From: Diprion similis
Lineage: Eukaryota > Arthropoda > Insecta > Hymenoptera > Diprionidae
Assembly (NCBI RefSeq): GCF_021155765.1
Contig: NC_060105.1
Coordinates: 13,673,001-13,737,000 of the forward strand
Direction of reading: 5' to 3'
Length of the DNA: 64,000 bases
Under the pieces are notes generated by a model. That model saw only the letters and a list, made by a program, of their open reading frames with translations, was not told where the DNA came from and ran no database searches. Positions 44,925-56,914 of this stretch are shown here, piece by piece (the stretch's first letter is position 1; every line of letters begins with the position of its first letter). A program made the position numbers and the translations under genes.

Positions 44925-46239
44925 CCATCCCATTTCTACCTGCGTCCGACTCTTGACCTTTCGGATTTGGCCCGCGATCTTTTATATGAGTGTTCTTACA
45001 TGAAAAGGCACTATTTTTTTTTTTGATTTTGCCAACATGGTTTAAATTTTCTACAATTTTTTTAAATGATTTTATTGATTGACGGAATTTAAAAATACAA
45101 AAAAATTTTGAAAATTTGGGCGTCAAATTAACTTATATGTTTAACTTCGACTTACACATATAGACCGTAGAGTTTACAATCGTAATTCCCAGAACTCAAG
45201 TTCACAAACCTCACTGTCTGAACGTTAAGAACTTGAGAAACGAAAAGATAAGCAGTTCACAAGGTATCATTGTCAGAATGCAAAAATGCATTCTACAATT
45301 AACAATCTTGTCAGCTCTGCACCGATTGGCCTCTTCAAGACCATTCGTCTTGCATTGACGTACCTAAAATCCAATCAGAAGTCTCTTCAAGACTCTCACT
45401 TCAAATCCAAATGATGCAACAAGAATCATTATTCGGACACCAGAATCATTATTAGTAAGAGAACTAAATCGAACGTTAAGAACTCAGAACGAAATTCAAG
45501 CTTTAAGCAATCAGAACCTTTTTAGACTTCAGACAGTTTAGAACTCTTCGAAATCGTACACAGCTCATTCTAAATCACTGAACGCTTACATCTAGAACCT
45601 CCAAACTCAGTATAACTAATTAAGCGAATAAGAATATCATTGTGAAACCGAATCTCTAAATCGATTACAAGAACATCTTTTTATTAATAAATGTGAATTT
45701 AAATTAAAGTGTTATCGCCGAATCATTATTTCAATCACACATAGTGATTGTGGCACGACGTACTACAACATATATAAATCTAAATACGAGGGAGGCTGAA
45801 CGAGAAATCATACGAGCAGATCATGAAGGTTCGTGAACGTGGAAATCGCACTGTTTGTTTATCCAGTTTAAGCTGAAAATCACGCAGTGAATCAAAGATT
45901 GCTCGCGACGTCCGCTCCATGACGTAGCAGTACAACAACTTTCGCTTCTTATTTTCTGAAATTTTTTTCGGAGAAGTTTGAAAACAATAAGAGAGAAAAA
46001 TCTCCCCACTTCGGCTCTGGGGTTAAAAATTTTTATATCCGACGCTCGATTTTTTAGAATTTTTTCAGATTTTAAAATTTTGTCGATCAAAAAAATTATT
46101 CAAAAGAATTGTAGAAAATTCAAACCGTGACGCAAAGTCTAAAAAGAAATGAGTGCCTTTTAATGTGAGAACAATCATATAAATAATGGTGGGCCAAATC
46201 CGAAAGGTCAAAGATCGGACGCAGGTCGAAATGGGATGG
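44925..46239. mobile_element. 1.3-kb element with ~200-bp terminal inverted repeats
   Basis: The left arm (44925-45123) and right arm (46041-46239) are imperfect reverse complements over about 199 bases; both contain CCATCCCATTTC-ACCTGCGTCC and GACCTTTCGGATTTGGCCC (or complement). The 0.9-kb interior has no transposase. Part of it (about 45200-45770) is rich in GAAC/TTAAGAAC words and ends near an AATAAA, reminiscent of an LTR, but I could not define LTR ends or a duplication. It is a long-TIR non-autonomous element; the superfamily is unknown. Confidence 0.8.
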
Positions 46240-46645
46240 ATGAAGTTTGCAACCATGGAGACTAGAGTAAAGGAGTCCGATCTCTATTTGGGAGCATCCG
46301 AAAAATTCGTCCTCGAAAATTTGTCGTTTAGTAGTTTTAGATTTCATCCAAAGCATCGCTGCGTCTAAAGTTCCGAAGTGAAGTTGGTAAGAATTGATTT
46401 TATATATATATATATATACACATCGATCGTGGGCGAAATGATGTATTGCTTTTCACCTGAAATACATATAAATAAGCACGCGTGCCCGCGTTAATTATAT
46501 TGGGAAAAGTGTTAATGATTGTTATTATATTGAGGTAGGAAATTGAATTAATCGAATGTTATTTAGCAAAGATAGCATAAAGTAATGATTTTTAATTGTT
46601 TATTTTTATTAAAAAGATAAGTAGAGGTTGAGGATCAACATAACC

Positions 46646-46952
46646 CATAGACTTATAGAGATAGACTGCGCGCTCCGTGCACCGAGTTGAAGCCCAACGT
46701 AGAAAGAGAGAGCAACAGCGGGAGTCCGACCTCTCACTTTAATCGACGACTTGGTGGGGGGAAACAGCGTGTCTCTAGTCCTATCTTGATAACTACCTCC
46801 CCGCTTGCCTTATTGCTCGCGGCGCTGCTCCGGCTGCTCCCCACTCTTTCGTCCGTGCAAGAGAGAGGTCGGACTCCCGCTGGTGCCTTCTCTTTCTACG
46901 TTAGGCTTCAGCTCGGTGCACGGAGCGCGCAGTCTATCTCTATAAGTCTATG
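46646..46952. mobile_element. 307-bp hAT-type MITE with perfect 8-bp target duplication
   Basis: Inverted repeats of about 90 bases (starting CATAGACTTATAGAGATAGA, ending in the complement) enclose a short G+C-richer centre. The octamer ACATAACC flanks both ends exactly (46638-46645 and 46953-46960). An 8-bp duplication and CA..TG ends fit the hAT superfamily. A chance open frame (46687-46953) reads through it and is not a gene. Confidence 0.92.
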
Positions 46953-47265
46953 ACATAACCTCATAAACTTATTACACATTTTTGGCGAAGACGGCATCAT
47001 GAAAGAAAAAACGCGGATAGTGTTTGTACACGCGACTCGATGCCGCACTCTTATTTCTTATATACTCCAATATGCCGGAAATTGCATTATAATGAAAATT
47101 ATATCTATTATGGTGATGTTAAAGCATTTTCTGTATGAAATAGATGCATAATAATAATAATCGCGTGTATCTGTCTCTGTCTAGTCTCCCCGCCATTTGT
47201 TGGATCTTTGTGATATCAGCGCCGTTCAGTGTCAGCCTGCGCAAGCCTTATTGTACGGATTTTTG

Positions 47266-50200
47266 ATGCCGGATCAAAGGTATGTACAGTACGCTTAAAA
47301 TACCATCAGAACTTAATCTTGTTTATTTATTTATGTCTTAAAAAAAATCAGACTGTTAATTCAATGTTTAGAAAATATCATGAATCAACAAAACGACGCG
47401 CATCGTGACTATTCAGTTAATTCGAGATTTTTCAAAATGAAGAGGTTCTTGTGAGTGAAAATTTCATCATTTTTGGCTAGTAACGTTAAAAAATCGATAT
47501 CAGTATAAGGTCCTCGTTATTTTTATTATTGCTGCAATACCCTTATATTTTGTTATGGTTAGTAAAGTTATACTTATTTTTAATTTAAAAAATTTTAAAC
47601 ATCAAAATTTGATTTACTTTTATTTCTAATTTGCTGCCGTATTAGGCACAAATGTTTCAGGCACGTGCGCATTACTGCGGTTGTACTATCATCAAACGTA
47701 AACAAAACGAAGTAGGAGAACTGAACAAAGAGCACATAAAATTTGGAGAGGAGAGGGAGAAATTGATGAAACAACAAGAAAAGACTAACCCATTCGCTTT
47801 TTTGTACATACACTATAGTATATAGAATCTTGATTGTCGTTTTCTTACGATTTTCGTGAGATATACCGCACATTAAATAATTGTCAAGTATATTAAATAC
47901 GGATACAATTTTCTGACAAATTGATTACCGTTATTTTTTTTTTAGAATCATTCTCACGTTGCCAGAAAAACGCATATTCCGAAGAAAAACATCAATTTTT
48001 GAAACATCTATCCAAAACATCTCAAAATCGTCTAAAAAGTGTTTCTTTACTCAAGTAAAGGCTCTTTGAGTCAATATAATTTCATTTCAAAGTGAACGGG
48101 TTGAAGAAAGTGAGGCTACACAAAAAGAAAAAGAGGAATCGTTGTTCGAAAAAAAGGAGCTAAAATTGAAAGGGAAAAATTGCTGTACTCTGCCAAAGAC
48201 AGTCTGAATTGTGATGATAATTATTTTAAATATGACAATAATTGTTGAGTAATCACTAAAATAAAAATCAGATAATATCGTACATTCAATTGTTATTCAT
48301 AAAACACAATTATAAATTAGATACACGACGCGCAGTATTTGGTGCGCAGTAATACCCTCTCGAGGTTGTAAACACCGCAGTAATACCAGCATCTGCATTT
48401 CTTATTTAAATGCTCTTAATTTGATAAAAAAATCATTTTATCATATTCTTAATTTTTTTTTCTAGGCTCAACAGAAGATAAGTATTGAATTGGAAATAAA
48501 AAGAAATCGGTAATTTTTATCCGATTTTTCAAAATATGCTCGTGAAGCTAACCCCGTATTTCCAACCGCAGCAATACCCACACCTATCCCGTTGACTTGG
48601 GATACATATCCTCAGTCAACGCTTGCCCTACTCTAGTCAACGCAGTTAACGTTTCATATAGGCCCGTACGGACGCCGTGTACTTTTCAACTACGAAAATT
48701 CGTTCAAGGCAAAGTCAGCAATGTTAATCTAACTCCATCAAATCGAAAAAAATAATTTTATTATCTAAATAGATGCAGAGCAAACATACACTGGGTTGAA
48801 TGTTAACAGGGTTAGGAACCTTTTCTTGATGCAAACCATGGGCGAAATAGTCGAAGAAATTAATCAAAGAATGAAGATTGTAGTTGTATCCATATGTACC
48901 ACCTCAAGTAATTTGTGAACTAATGTTTAAAACATAACTCGCACCTTCGTTGGGAACGAAGATGGAGCCGACATGAAGATAACTGTTCTTGATCCTACGT
49001 TACAAGTTTTCCGTTTTTTTTTTCTTTTCTTTTCAAATACAGTTTATTTGTAGCGCAAAACGTGGGGAAAACTTTTATTTTTTAGAAATTAGGTAACACT
49101 CTATTGTTACTAATGTTTGACTCCATGCTGTAATAAACCCCGATGAACCTCAAGCAATCATTATCACAAAAGTAATGAAAAACAATCAGGGTTCCTTTTT
49201 TTGAACTTCTACTGTCACCTCGTTAGATTGCGACTCTGCCCGGTAACCCCTAAACACAAGATTGTTTACAAATTTATTGTCAAACGAGCCAAAGTATAAC
49301 TGCTCAAATCTGTCCATTTTATTATACATGTGTGGGAGTGTCCGTGCTCATTAAGAATGTCGGATTTGAGAATAGGTATAAGCGGTATTTCATCATTATT
49401 TATGTGAACTCATAATCACAACAGTAGGTATATCGTGTAGATCGTAATTGTCCAATAATGAAATTTTAACGTCTGGAATTTGTGTGATGGCTGGTTTACG
49501 AATTTTTGGGACTCAAAAAGTGAAGTGACGTGATCATCTTCGCTTCCGTTGTTAAAGATCATGATGTAGTTGAAGATAAACATTTTATGTGCCCTTGATG
49601 TTTACCAAATAGTTTCCAGCGATTACATGTAACAAGTTTTCAGTGTTCAGGACATGAATGTTTCAAATTATTCTGAATACACGTGGTTTACTGATCAGTC
49701 AACGTACACGTCAATGGAAATCATTCAATGTATGTGGAAGTATGAGTGAAGGAATATGTAGAATGCATCTGAATGTTGCCGCTTTCTCCGCGCGAACTGT
49801 AAGGGTTGACAGATAAAACAAAATGAGAAAAATAACGTACGCGCAAGTTTTTGTTTCACTGGAAAAAATTTGCTCTTTGTCGCAACATAGCAAGATAACA
49901 AGTTACTTCGAACCGAACCTCTAAAACTCGAAGTAAATGTAACACGATATGGTCCTTGTATTCATCACAATCGTTACGAAATAATCATTCCGTAATGTCG
50001 GACGGACTTCCGCACGGTGAAATTCCGTATTCAGAGCTACACCCGATAATAATATCACCGCAATGATATAAGACGCATGGATTTCACCACGCCTAAAACG
50101 GACATTATTCAGTGCACGTACAGACATGCAGCTATAATGCACTCATGTTTACGTAAATAAAGCAAATATGACGACAGATCTTATGAATTTCTTGAATCTC

Positions 50201-50290
50201 TAAATAATTAAAAATTTTATTGCTTTCAGGGTACGTACAAAACGTACGTCAAAACTACTTGCCACAAATAAAAAATAATCCAATCTTTAG
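47266..50290 (+). other. Possible two-exon transcript, unrecognised
   Basis: An ATG-containing segment (47266-47279, MPDQ...) ends at a good GTATGT donor. At 50230-50290 a 61-bp segment is bounded by a strong TTGCTTTCAG acceptor and a GTGAGT donor. Spliced in frame they would encode a 20-residue basic peptide ending at a stop within the second exon. This could be a noncoding RNA, a 5' leader or coincidence. No family is recognised. Confidence 0.2.
47300..50220. other. Gene-free stretch
   Basis: About 3 kb without recognisable coding sequence or repeat apart from the possible splice sites noted for 47266-50290. Open frames are short and low in complexity. Confidence 0.5.
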
Positions 50291-50921
50291 GTGAGTACAA
50301 GTCTGATATTGATAAATGTGTAAAATTGAAGCTTCCCCGCCGTAATGTAAACGAAAATCCAACGACATTTGTTGAGTGAGTAATTCCCAAATTATTATTA
50401 ATTAAATTAGTATGTCGACTAATCTATTGCTTGGACTCCTCAAGAAACGTTTTTAAAAACGCGATGTCCAAATGATTTATAGAACTCGATATTGGATGTG
50501 AGAAAATAAAAAATTGAATTACCTAAAAATTGAATGTTGTACCGTCTCATTTTGAATAACTGAACGCTCGAATGAATACAACTACAGTTTTTACGTGAAA
50601 GCAATAAAAATCTATCACTTGCGGTAACAGTATCATATTCATTACCTTCAAATCATGTCAATTGTTAGCTACTCATTGCCGTGTGTATGAGTATTTCCAG
50701 GAGACGCCACGCGGAGGCCAATTGACTTGTTACTAGAGTTGGTTTTTCATGAAGCATTGTTTTTGCCATGTGCTTAATTTTGGTAATAGTCTTTTGAAAC
50801 TAAACAAATGCTCGCATGTAAAGACGTTCTAGTTCACTGTCTCCCTCTATATGTAGTTGAGTATATCTGATATAATTCAGCAATAAGATGAATTATTACA
50901 CTGCAGCTGCCGTATATTAGT

Positions 50922-51038
50922 TCGAGATCCGCTCCAAAGAGCCGCGAACTTGAGAATTTCGTTCGATATCCGCTCCGAAGAGCCGCGAACTTGAGAATTT
51001 CGCTCGATATCCGCTCCGAAAAGCCGCGAACTTTAAAG
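50922..51038. repeat. 41-bp minisatellite, 2.8 copies
   Basis: Units start at 50922, 50963 and 51004 and read TCGATATCCGCTCCGAAGAG followed by CCGCGAACTTGAGAATTTCG-C. The period of 41 is not a multiple of three, so the open frame across it (51160-50834, minus) is unlikely to be coding. Confidence 0.9.
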
Positions 51039-51533
51039 GTTTTCCAATATTCAACCAACTTTGAAGCTTCACAAATTGCGAAATATCGAAACTGTTTTTG
51101 AAGGCTCAAAAATTTCTGGCTAACAAGTGAAAAGAAAGTTGAGCAACTGTAATTCACCATATAATATTTGCGACATTGGAAAGGTAGTATAAACGAAGAT
51201 CAATGTAACGTAATATCTCGACTTCTTAACAAAAAGTGGTTTATACACTTGTTTATCATTTTGATGAATAATTTGAAGAATTTAAGTCGATATACTAATA
51301 ATATGGCCTAGCAAGGAATAACAATAATGCACCGTTGAATTCTATTTATGAAAAGAAATTACTTTCTTCCGGAATAAAAGAATCTTTTGTTTATAAATAC
51401 TAGATTACGGAGAATATTCGTTATGCCTGTGTCGTTAATAAAGAAAATAATAATCTTTGTATTAAAATTGCAAATGGTTGACACGAAAAAATAAAGCTTC
51501 TCAAAAATCAGACTTTACGATTTAAGAACCTTC

Positions 51534-52100
51534 CTACGCGCTTCGCAAATTCATCAATTTTTGGGAAGGCTTCGATTGTGAAGAACGGTTGGCTTCATTC
51601 CGGTACTTTTCACTCAACCACTTCACGTCTTTATTAATTTTTACCTTCATGAAGTGATATGCGAGTTGCCGTCGATGAGCACCGCACGTGTCATCGTCGA
51701 ACCACCCGCTATATCTCCTGTGTACCGGAGTTTGCACGTAGGAGAACAGAGTATCTTGTATGCCGTACCTGTCTCTCACTTGTGGATAACCGGCATCGAA
51801 AACAGCATTCATTATGTTAAAAATAAACGAGAACTGTTTCGTTGCTACGCACAGATGTCCAAACTCTTTAGCGTCTTTCGTTTCATACGCTCTGAAGTAT
51901 GTCAACACCTGGCGCGGTTACTCGAGCACAGGACTCGATTCGATCAGTGACGTTCTGCATTGGTCACATTTCGTGAGCTCGATAAATCTCTTCGCAATGT
52001 AACCTGCCACGTATTCAACCGCAGATGCAACCAATGTTTCATCTGTGGTGTGCGACGCGTCTGCGTCAACGACGATTCTATCGATGCTATCGATACATCG
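51534..52100 (-). pseudogene. C-terminal relic of a THAP/P-like DNA transposase
   Basis: One reading frame runs from about 52100 to 51534 with a single internal TAA near 51918. It includes ASAVEYVAGYIAKRF, then CDQC (a C-x2-C pair), then LTYFRAYETKDAKEFGHLC and GIQDTLFSYVQTPVHRRYSG. The 'YVAGYIAKR...CxxC' arrangement followed by an 'EFG-L' block resembles the C-terminal region of THAP9/P-element-like transposases; that comparison is from memory of the pattern, and the downstream part is not one I recognise. The catalytic core and N-terminus are missing. It borders a 26-bp sequence repeated in inverted orientation at 56.16 kb. Confidence 0.45.
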
Positions 52101-52809
52101 TCATCTACGTCGAGCTGATCGATGAAGCTTGCTGCTTCGTCGGCGACCGCAAAGAGTATAGGATAGAGTGGAAGGCAGGGATGTTAGACGGCCACTTATT
52201 GTTAGAAATCCTTGTGCCGAGCTGGCTGAAAGCTGGTATTCGAGACGGGAAACTAGTACGCCTGTGCTCCCCTCTGGCGCTGCCAATTCTGGGAGACAAA
52301 CTGTGTGGGAAATCGCATCCCAGTAAATAAAATGTACATTTCAATTTCGTATACCGTTAATAGAGGGCAGTAATTATCGAACACACGGAAGAAATATCAC
52401 TTTTAACATTTTTTTTTTATATTAATTGCATTTCGGATATAATATGTAAAATATATTGAAAAAAATAAATAAATGATTCATAACGAAGATTTTTTATCGA
52501 AAACGACGGTTCGCTTGAGCAAACAATGGAAAATAACTCCGACGTAAACAAATTTGGATGCTGAAAAAAAATGCAGACTCTATTTTCGACTTCTTTTACT
52601 ATAAGTATCATCAGTAAAATGATTGGGCGATAATAATTTTAATGTGGAATGTGGTATTTATCTGGCAAACTATATGAACCGTAATAAACCATGTGAGCAA
52701 TGTTATCTTTATTTCTTATCGAATTATATAACAAATTATTAAAATATTTATTGAAAAAACGTTGAATAGAAGTTTGTTAAACAATATTTGCACGGCTAAC
52801 GACTTAGGT

Positions 52810-55006
52810 TTAGATTTCCTCGAATATCACGTCCAAATCGCTTATAGTTCGGTGATCTTCTGCATCCGCTGTTTGTTTGTTTGAAGCTTCGTACAAAATT
52901 GCAGACGTCATTCGGCTATGCATCGCATTCGTCGGCTCAAACGCGGCACAACACTTAGCGTTCAGTTTCACTGCTTGCGAAGCCAGCATAGCGCCTTCAA
53001 TGTTCTCTATCGTCAGCCTGTTCCTACTTTTTGTTTTCACCAAATTATAATTGCTGAAAACTCTTTCACAATCCGCATTTGCGTGAGGAGTACAGAGAAC
53101 TGCCAATGCGAACGATGGTAGTTCTGTATATTTTTTGCAGCCCTCAGAGTCAGTCAATTGTGACATTTTGTGCCAAAAAATGTCGGGTTCTTTTTCCTTG
53201 GCCACGTCTTCAGGAATTTCGTCGAGCGGAAGACGACGCCATTCATCATCCAAGCGCTGGAGAGCTTGCAGGTTCTCGGGCTTGGCTCTTGGAACGATGC
53301 TCCAAAGGTCGACGAGCGACTGACGTTTGCTTCGCTCATTTCTTGATACAGCTTTAGATGGATGGAGTAAGGGAAGCATATTCAGTAGAGGATCATCGAA
53401 ATCGAATCGCTCTTGAATTCCCTTGCAAAGTTTGATCAGAAAATTGCGACATCTTGCCCGAAAATCTCCTATCAAGTCCGGTCTTATCGACACTTCGGGT
53501 TTTTTCAATTCTTCCAACACTTGTACACCCAGGTATATATTCTCAAGTAGGATGAATTCGGTTTTATTCTCCGTATTAACCTTGCTGAGTGGAGTCGTCG
53601 CTACGTACTTCTGCGTCATATACGTCGTGAGAAGTTCTTCGAAAGCATACTCCATTTTCTCAGCGAGAGATGTGATGACCACCGATTCCGATTGAAAATA
53701 TGCATTCATCGTGACGACCTTGGGTAAAACCCACGAGAGGAAGTGATAGAACAGCTTCACGAACGGGTCTCTTAGCCACATGAAAATGGATTCTGCTACT
53801 AATGTTCGTTCCTCCATGTGTCGTTCAATGAAATAGAGACGAAGCGGCTCCCATTGTTCCAACATGCGATCCACAACCGAGAGTAGCGAAAGCCAGCGCG
53901 TTTGTGCTGGATGTAGAATTTTGTGCACAGCTACATTCAAAAATTTTTGAAACACAGCGAGACTAGCAATGCGCTTCGCGCTGTGCTGTAAGTAGTTGTG
54001 TACATTCCTGGCGAGGTCTTCACAGCTCCGAGGAATGTTTTGTTCGCATGCTTTGCTGGCCGCTAAGTGAAGAGAATGGCATATGCACCTCATGATGATT
54101 ATCGCAGGGCATGATTCTTTCAGGCGACTTGCGATCGAGTTTCGGGCTCCAATGTTAACACTTGCGCCGTCACAACGAAACCCCAATATATTCGCTAAGG
54201 GAATATCTTTTTCTTCAAATGACTTCATGAGCAAATTGTACAGGTGCCGATCACTAGCTCCTTCCTGAGCTGCCGCAGCATCGTCTTCCGGAAAAATGCT
54301 CGACAATTCCCAAAACATGCTGGTGATTCGTCCAAGATCTTCATTGTAGAATCGAACTACAATACATGCTGTCCTCACGCTGGAAAAATCCGTAGAGTCA
54401 TCGGTTAAGATCGAAAACTTCTGTTTTTTCAGATGGTTGGCGATTTCCTCTTTATGAGAAGCACCGATGACGTTGGTGACGATTTTTGTGGCCTTCTGTC
54501 TTTTCATACATATTCCTTCCAAAAATTTTCGAGTCTGGGAGTGCCGATTTCATGCATGGAATGAGATCATTGACCACGGCATAGGGAATATTGTGAGCAG
54601 CCATAAAACCACAAATCTTGATCTCCGCGTCCGTTATATTTTTATTCCGAGCGTTTGACGAAGCTTGAGGTTTGAAAAATTTGGTCAAAACTTTTGAGGA
54701 GCTACATTCGTACAATGCAGCATTTTTTTCGTGTTTTTTTGTTTGTTTATGGGTTTTGATCAAACTGATGTCAGCGATAAGGATGACATTGCACCATTTG
54801 CACCTCGCTTTTGTATTTGAAGCTGGGTCCGGTCCGAGCCAGGGCGAACATTGCGGATCTCGTTCCCATTCGACTCGATATTTTTGAACGCGATGTTTTT
54901 GTTTTTTGGGCTTTGCGCCTCCAGGAGCCAGTCTCATTTTTTTTGGCGTGGGGGGCCCGTTCCCAGAGTCGTTCTCATCATTCTCGTCCTCACTTGCAGA
55001 TGACAT
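52810..55006 (-). CDS. hAT-family transposase with BED-type finger, one frameshift
   Basis: Two overlapping minus-strand frames make one protein. The first (55006-54452) starts with ATG, has an acidic then basic N-terminus (PPTPKKMRLAPGG) and a BED-like zinc finger with CKWC and later HKQTKKH. The second (54522-52810, 570 codons) is the catalytic body: NHLKKQKFSILTDDSTDFSS with the first Asp, FRCDGASVNIGARNSIASRL with the second, CICHSLHLAASKACE, TRWLSLLSVVDRMLEQW, and the hAT dimerisation end FALAVLCTPHANADC plus ERVFSNYNLVKTKSRNRL. They are out of register by 1 nt at the run AAAAATTTT (54521-54529), either a young inactivating mutation or an assembly error. With this corrected the length (about 730 aa) is normal. 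The terminal repeats were not located with confidence. Confidence 0.85.
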
Positions 55007-55019
55007 GATTACCTGAATA

Positions 55020-56150
55020 AAAATTTGGTAAGTTTACCACCACCACCATCGCCAGTATCACCACGGCTATTGCAATCGCGAAAACGCAAAAATATATCAT
55101 AGCACATGCAAAAAAACGTGTACAAATATAAAAATATGTCGACACGCAATGAACGAAAAAGAAAAGAAAATATTGACGAGATAACCCGCTCGATAGTATG
55201 AAAGTGCAGATTTTTACATTTCAGTATCTTTTTTTTCAGAGCACTTAAGACTGACATCCTTAAATAAATGTTCCTATTAAACGTCACATGAGCTCACAGA
55301 ACGGGTAAATGTGATCGTCGATCAATAGCATCCTTACCTTTTTCTGGATAAAAACGCACAGCGGAGCACACAATTCACACACAACGAATCCGGTCATCCG
55401 AAATTAACTAATGAAGAAACTGTTATTTTTCTCTTTTTCTTCGTGGTTTCAAATCGTACGCAAGCCGAGGCCGAGACAGCGAAGGGTATAAAAAGGTAAA
55501 CAAGAAATAAGATGCAAAGTGCGAAGATGGCGCAGTAGTCGACTAGCGAACTAGCCAAGCAGTTTCACCAACCGTTCAGTGGCGACAGTGGTAAAAAACT
55601 GACTTATATTTAAAAAACGTAAACAGTAATGTCAAATCTTAATAAAAATGTATATATGTACATAATACTGTATCATAAAGAATGGTTACATAAAATATTA
55701 TATCAACTCAAAAACCTCTTGTATTTTTTATTAGTTTCTACCAAAACAACCATGTACGAAAATCATTACATTTATTTTCACAATATATGAAGTTACGTGA
55801 GGAGCCACAACATTCCCGCGAAAGTGAGGTTATATATTCATATTTACTTACAGTTGCTGTTTATTTGGTAACGAGAAAAACGTCACTTGTTTCCCGTTAT
55901 TTATGCTTTGATTTTTTACATATTTGTTATTGTCACATAATTTGATGTCACAAGAAATTGGCATCTTTGAAAAAAGTTCGTTTGTTACTCAATTCTTACC
56001 ATGTATTCTTACCACTGATTCTTACTCAGAGAATATGGCGACCGCGTCATCCCACCAACAAACAATACTACATCGCATGTTCACTGACGCTACACATACA
56101 CGTTATACTTTTCCTCAGAGCTGCTAGGGGCGCTGTAATAGGGCGATACG
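55020..56150. other. Sequence between the hAT gene and the single-arm foldback
   Basis: Presumed 5' flank of the hAT transposase gene. A CAGTGGCGACAGTGG at 55579-55593 has the look of a hAT terminus, but no matching inverted copy was found. Nothing coding is seen. Confidence 0.4.
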
Positions 56151-56261
56151 GGTACCTTCCACTCTATCCTATACTCTTTGAGCCCGTTAAGCGGGACACC
56201 CCCACCACCATAAAACTGGCCGAGTCGCCAACCTGTATAGAAAACCGTGGGTGCATATAAA

Positions 56262-56690
56262 GACCCGTTGTACACCTCGAAAACGCGGGGATGCAAAACT
56301 TCTATACCGCTCAAGCGATCAGAGTGAAACTTGGGCAGTTGATGCCTTATTTTGGCAAAAAGTGGAGCGTCTTTTTACTTTTTCAAAATTTTGAAAGAAA
56401 TTTTACAGATTGGTTACCACTCACAAAAATTGGCCAAATTTTCACAGTTGCACTGAATGGATCGTCCCATCCGGTATGATGCCACTCGACGGTGATGAAA
56501 CACAGATTTTGAGCCCAGTCCCATGAGATTTGATGGTGAAATGACGAAATGGCAGCTGATCTGGTTTTCGATTACGAAGTACACCGAAATCTCATTTTGG
56601 CGGCATTTGTTACCGATATTACGCGCATGCCGGTAATGCATGCGTGTAATGTCGGTAAGAAATTACCAGCATGCATGAAAGGTCGGTTCA
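56262..56690 (+). repeat. Single arm of the 12.5-kb foldback family
   Basis: About 430 bases closely match the left arm of the palindrome at 12553-12965 (shared: ACACCTCGAAAACGCGGGG, TGCCTTATTTTGGCAAAAAG, AAATGGCAGCTGATCTGG), ending at the point where the 12.5-kb palindrome turns. Here the second arm is missing, so it either came from a non-palindromic parent or lost its partner. Confidence 0.88.
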
Positions 56691-56914
56691 AATGCCTATT
56701 CAAAGTATGCTGTGATACGTCGCACCATTATGTATGTACTAACTGGGATTGAAATCGACATACTCACCGATGTCTGCATTACTGGTTACATGTCCTAGCA
56801 ACTACACTAATCTCATAGATTCTAGTTCTCTGGAATCTAGTTTTTCCTATATCATTCCTGCAGAGGCAATAATAAAACTTAGCATAATAACGTAATTTAT
56901 CATTTAGAGATGTT

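Noticed and set aside
45200..45780. Solo LTR inside the long-TIR element
   Set aside because: TG..CA ends can be chosen in several ways and none gives a matching 4-6-bp duplication; no primer-binding site could be confirmed.
46687..46953. 88-codon Arg/Ser-rich open frame on the plus strand
   Set aside because: It reads straight through the inverted repeats of the hAT-type MITE; the openness is a by-product of its G+C-rich arms.
50834..51160. 108-codon minus-strand frame with a repeated peptide look
   Set aside because: The 41-bp repeat period shifts frame at each unit and no family is recognised, so the open frame is chance.
52176..52324. CAGGGATG ... CATCCCAG as a small hAT MITE
   Set aside because: The terminal match is only eight bases with a mismatch and there is no 8-bp target duplication.
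55579..55593. CAGTGGCGACAGTGG as the terminus of the hAT element
   Set aside because: Its orientation would place the element to the right of it, away from the transposase gene, and no inverted partner was found.
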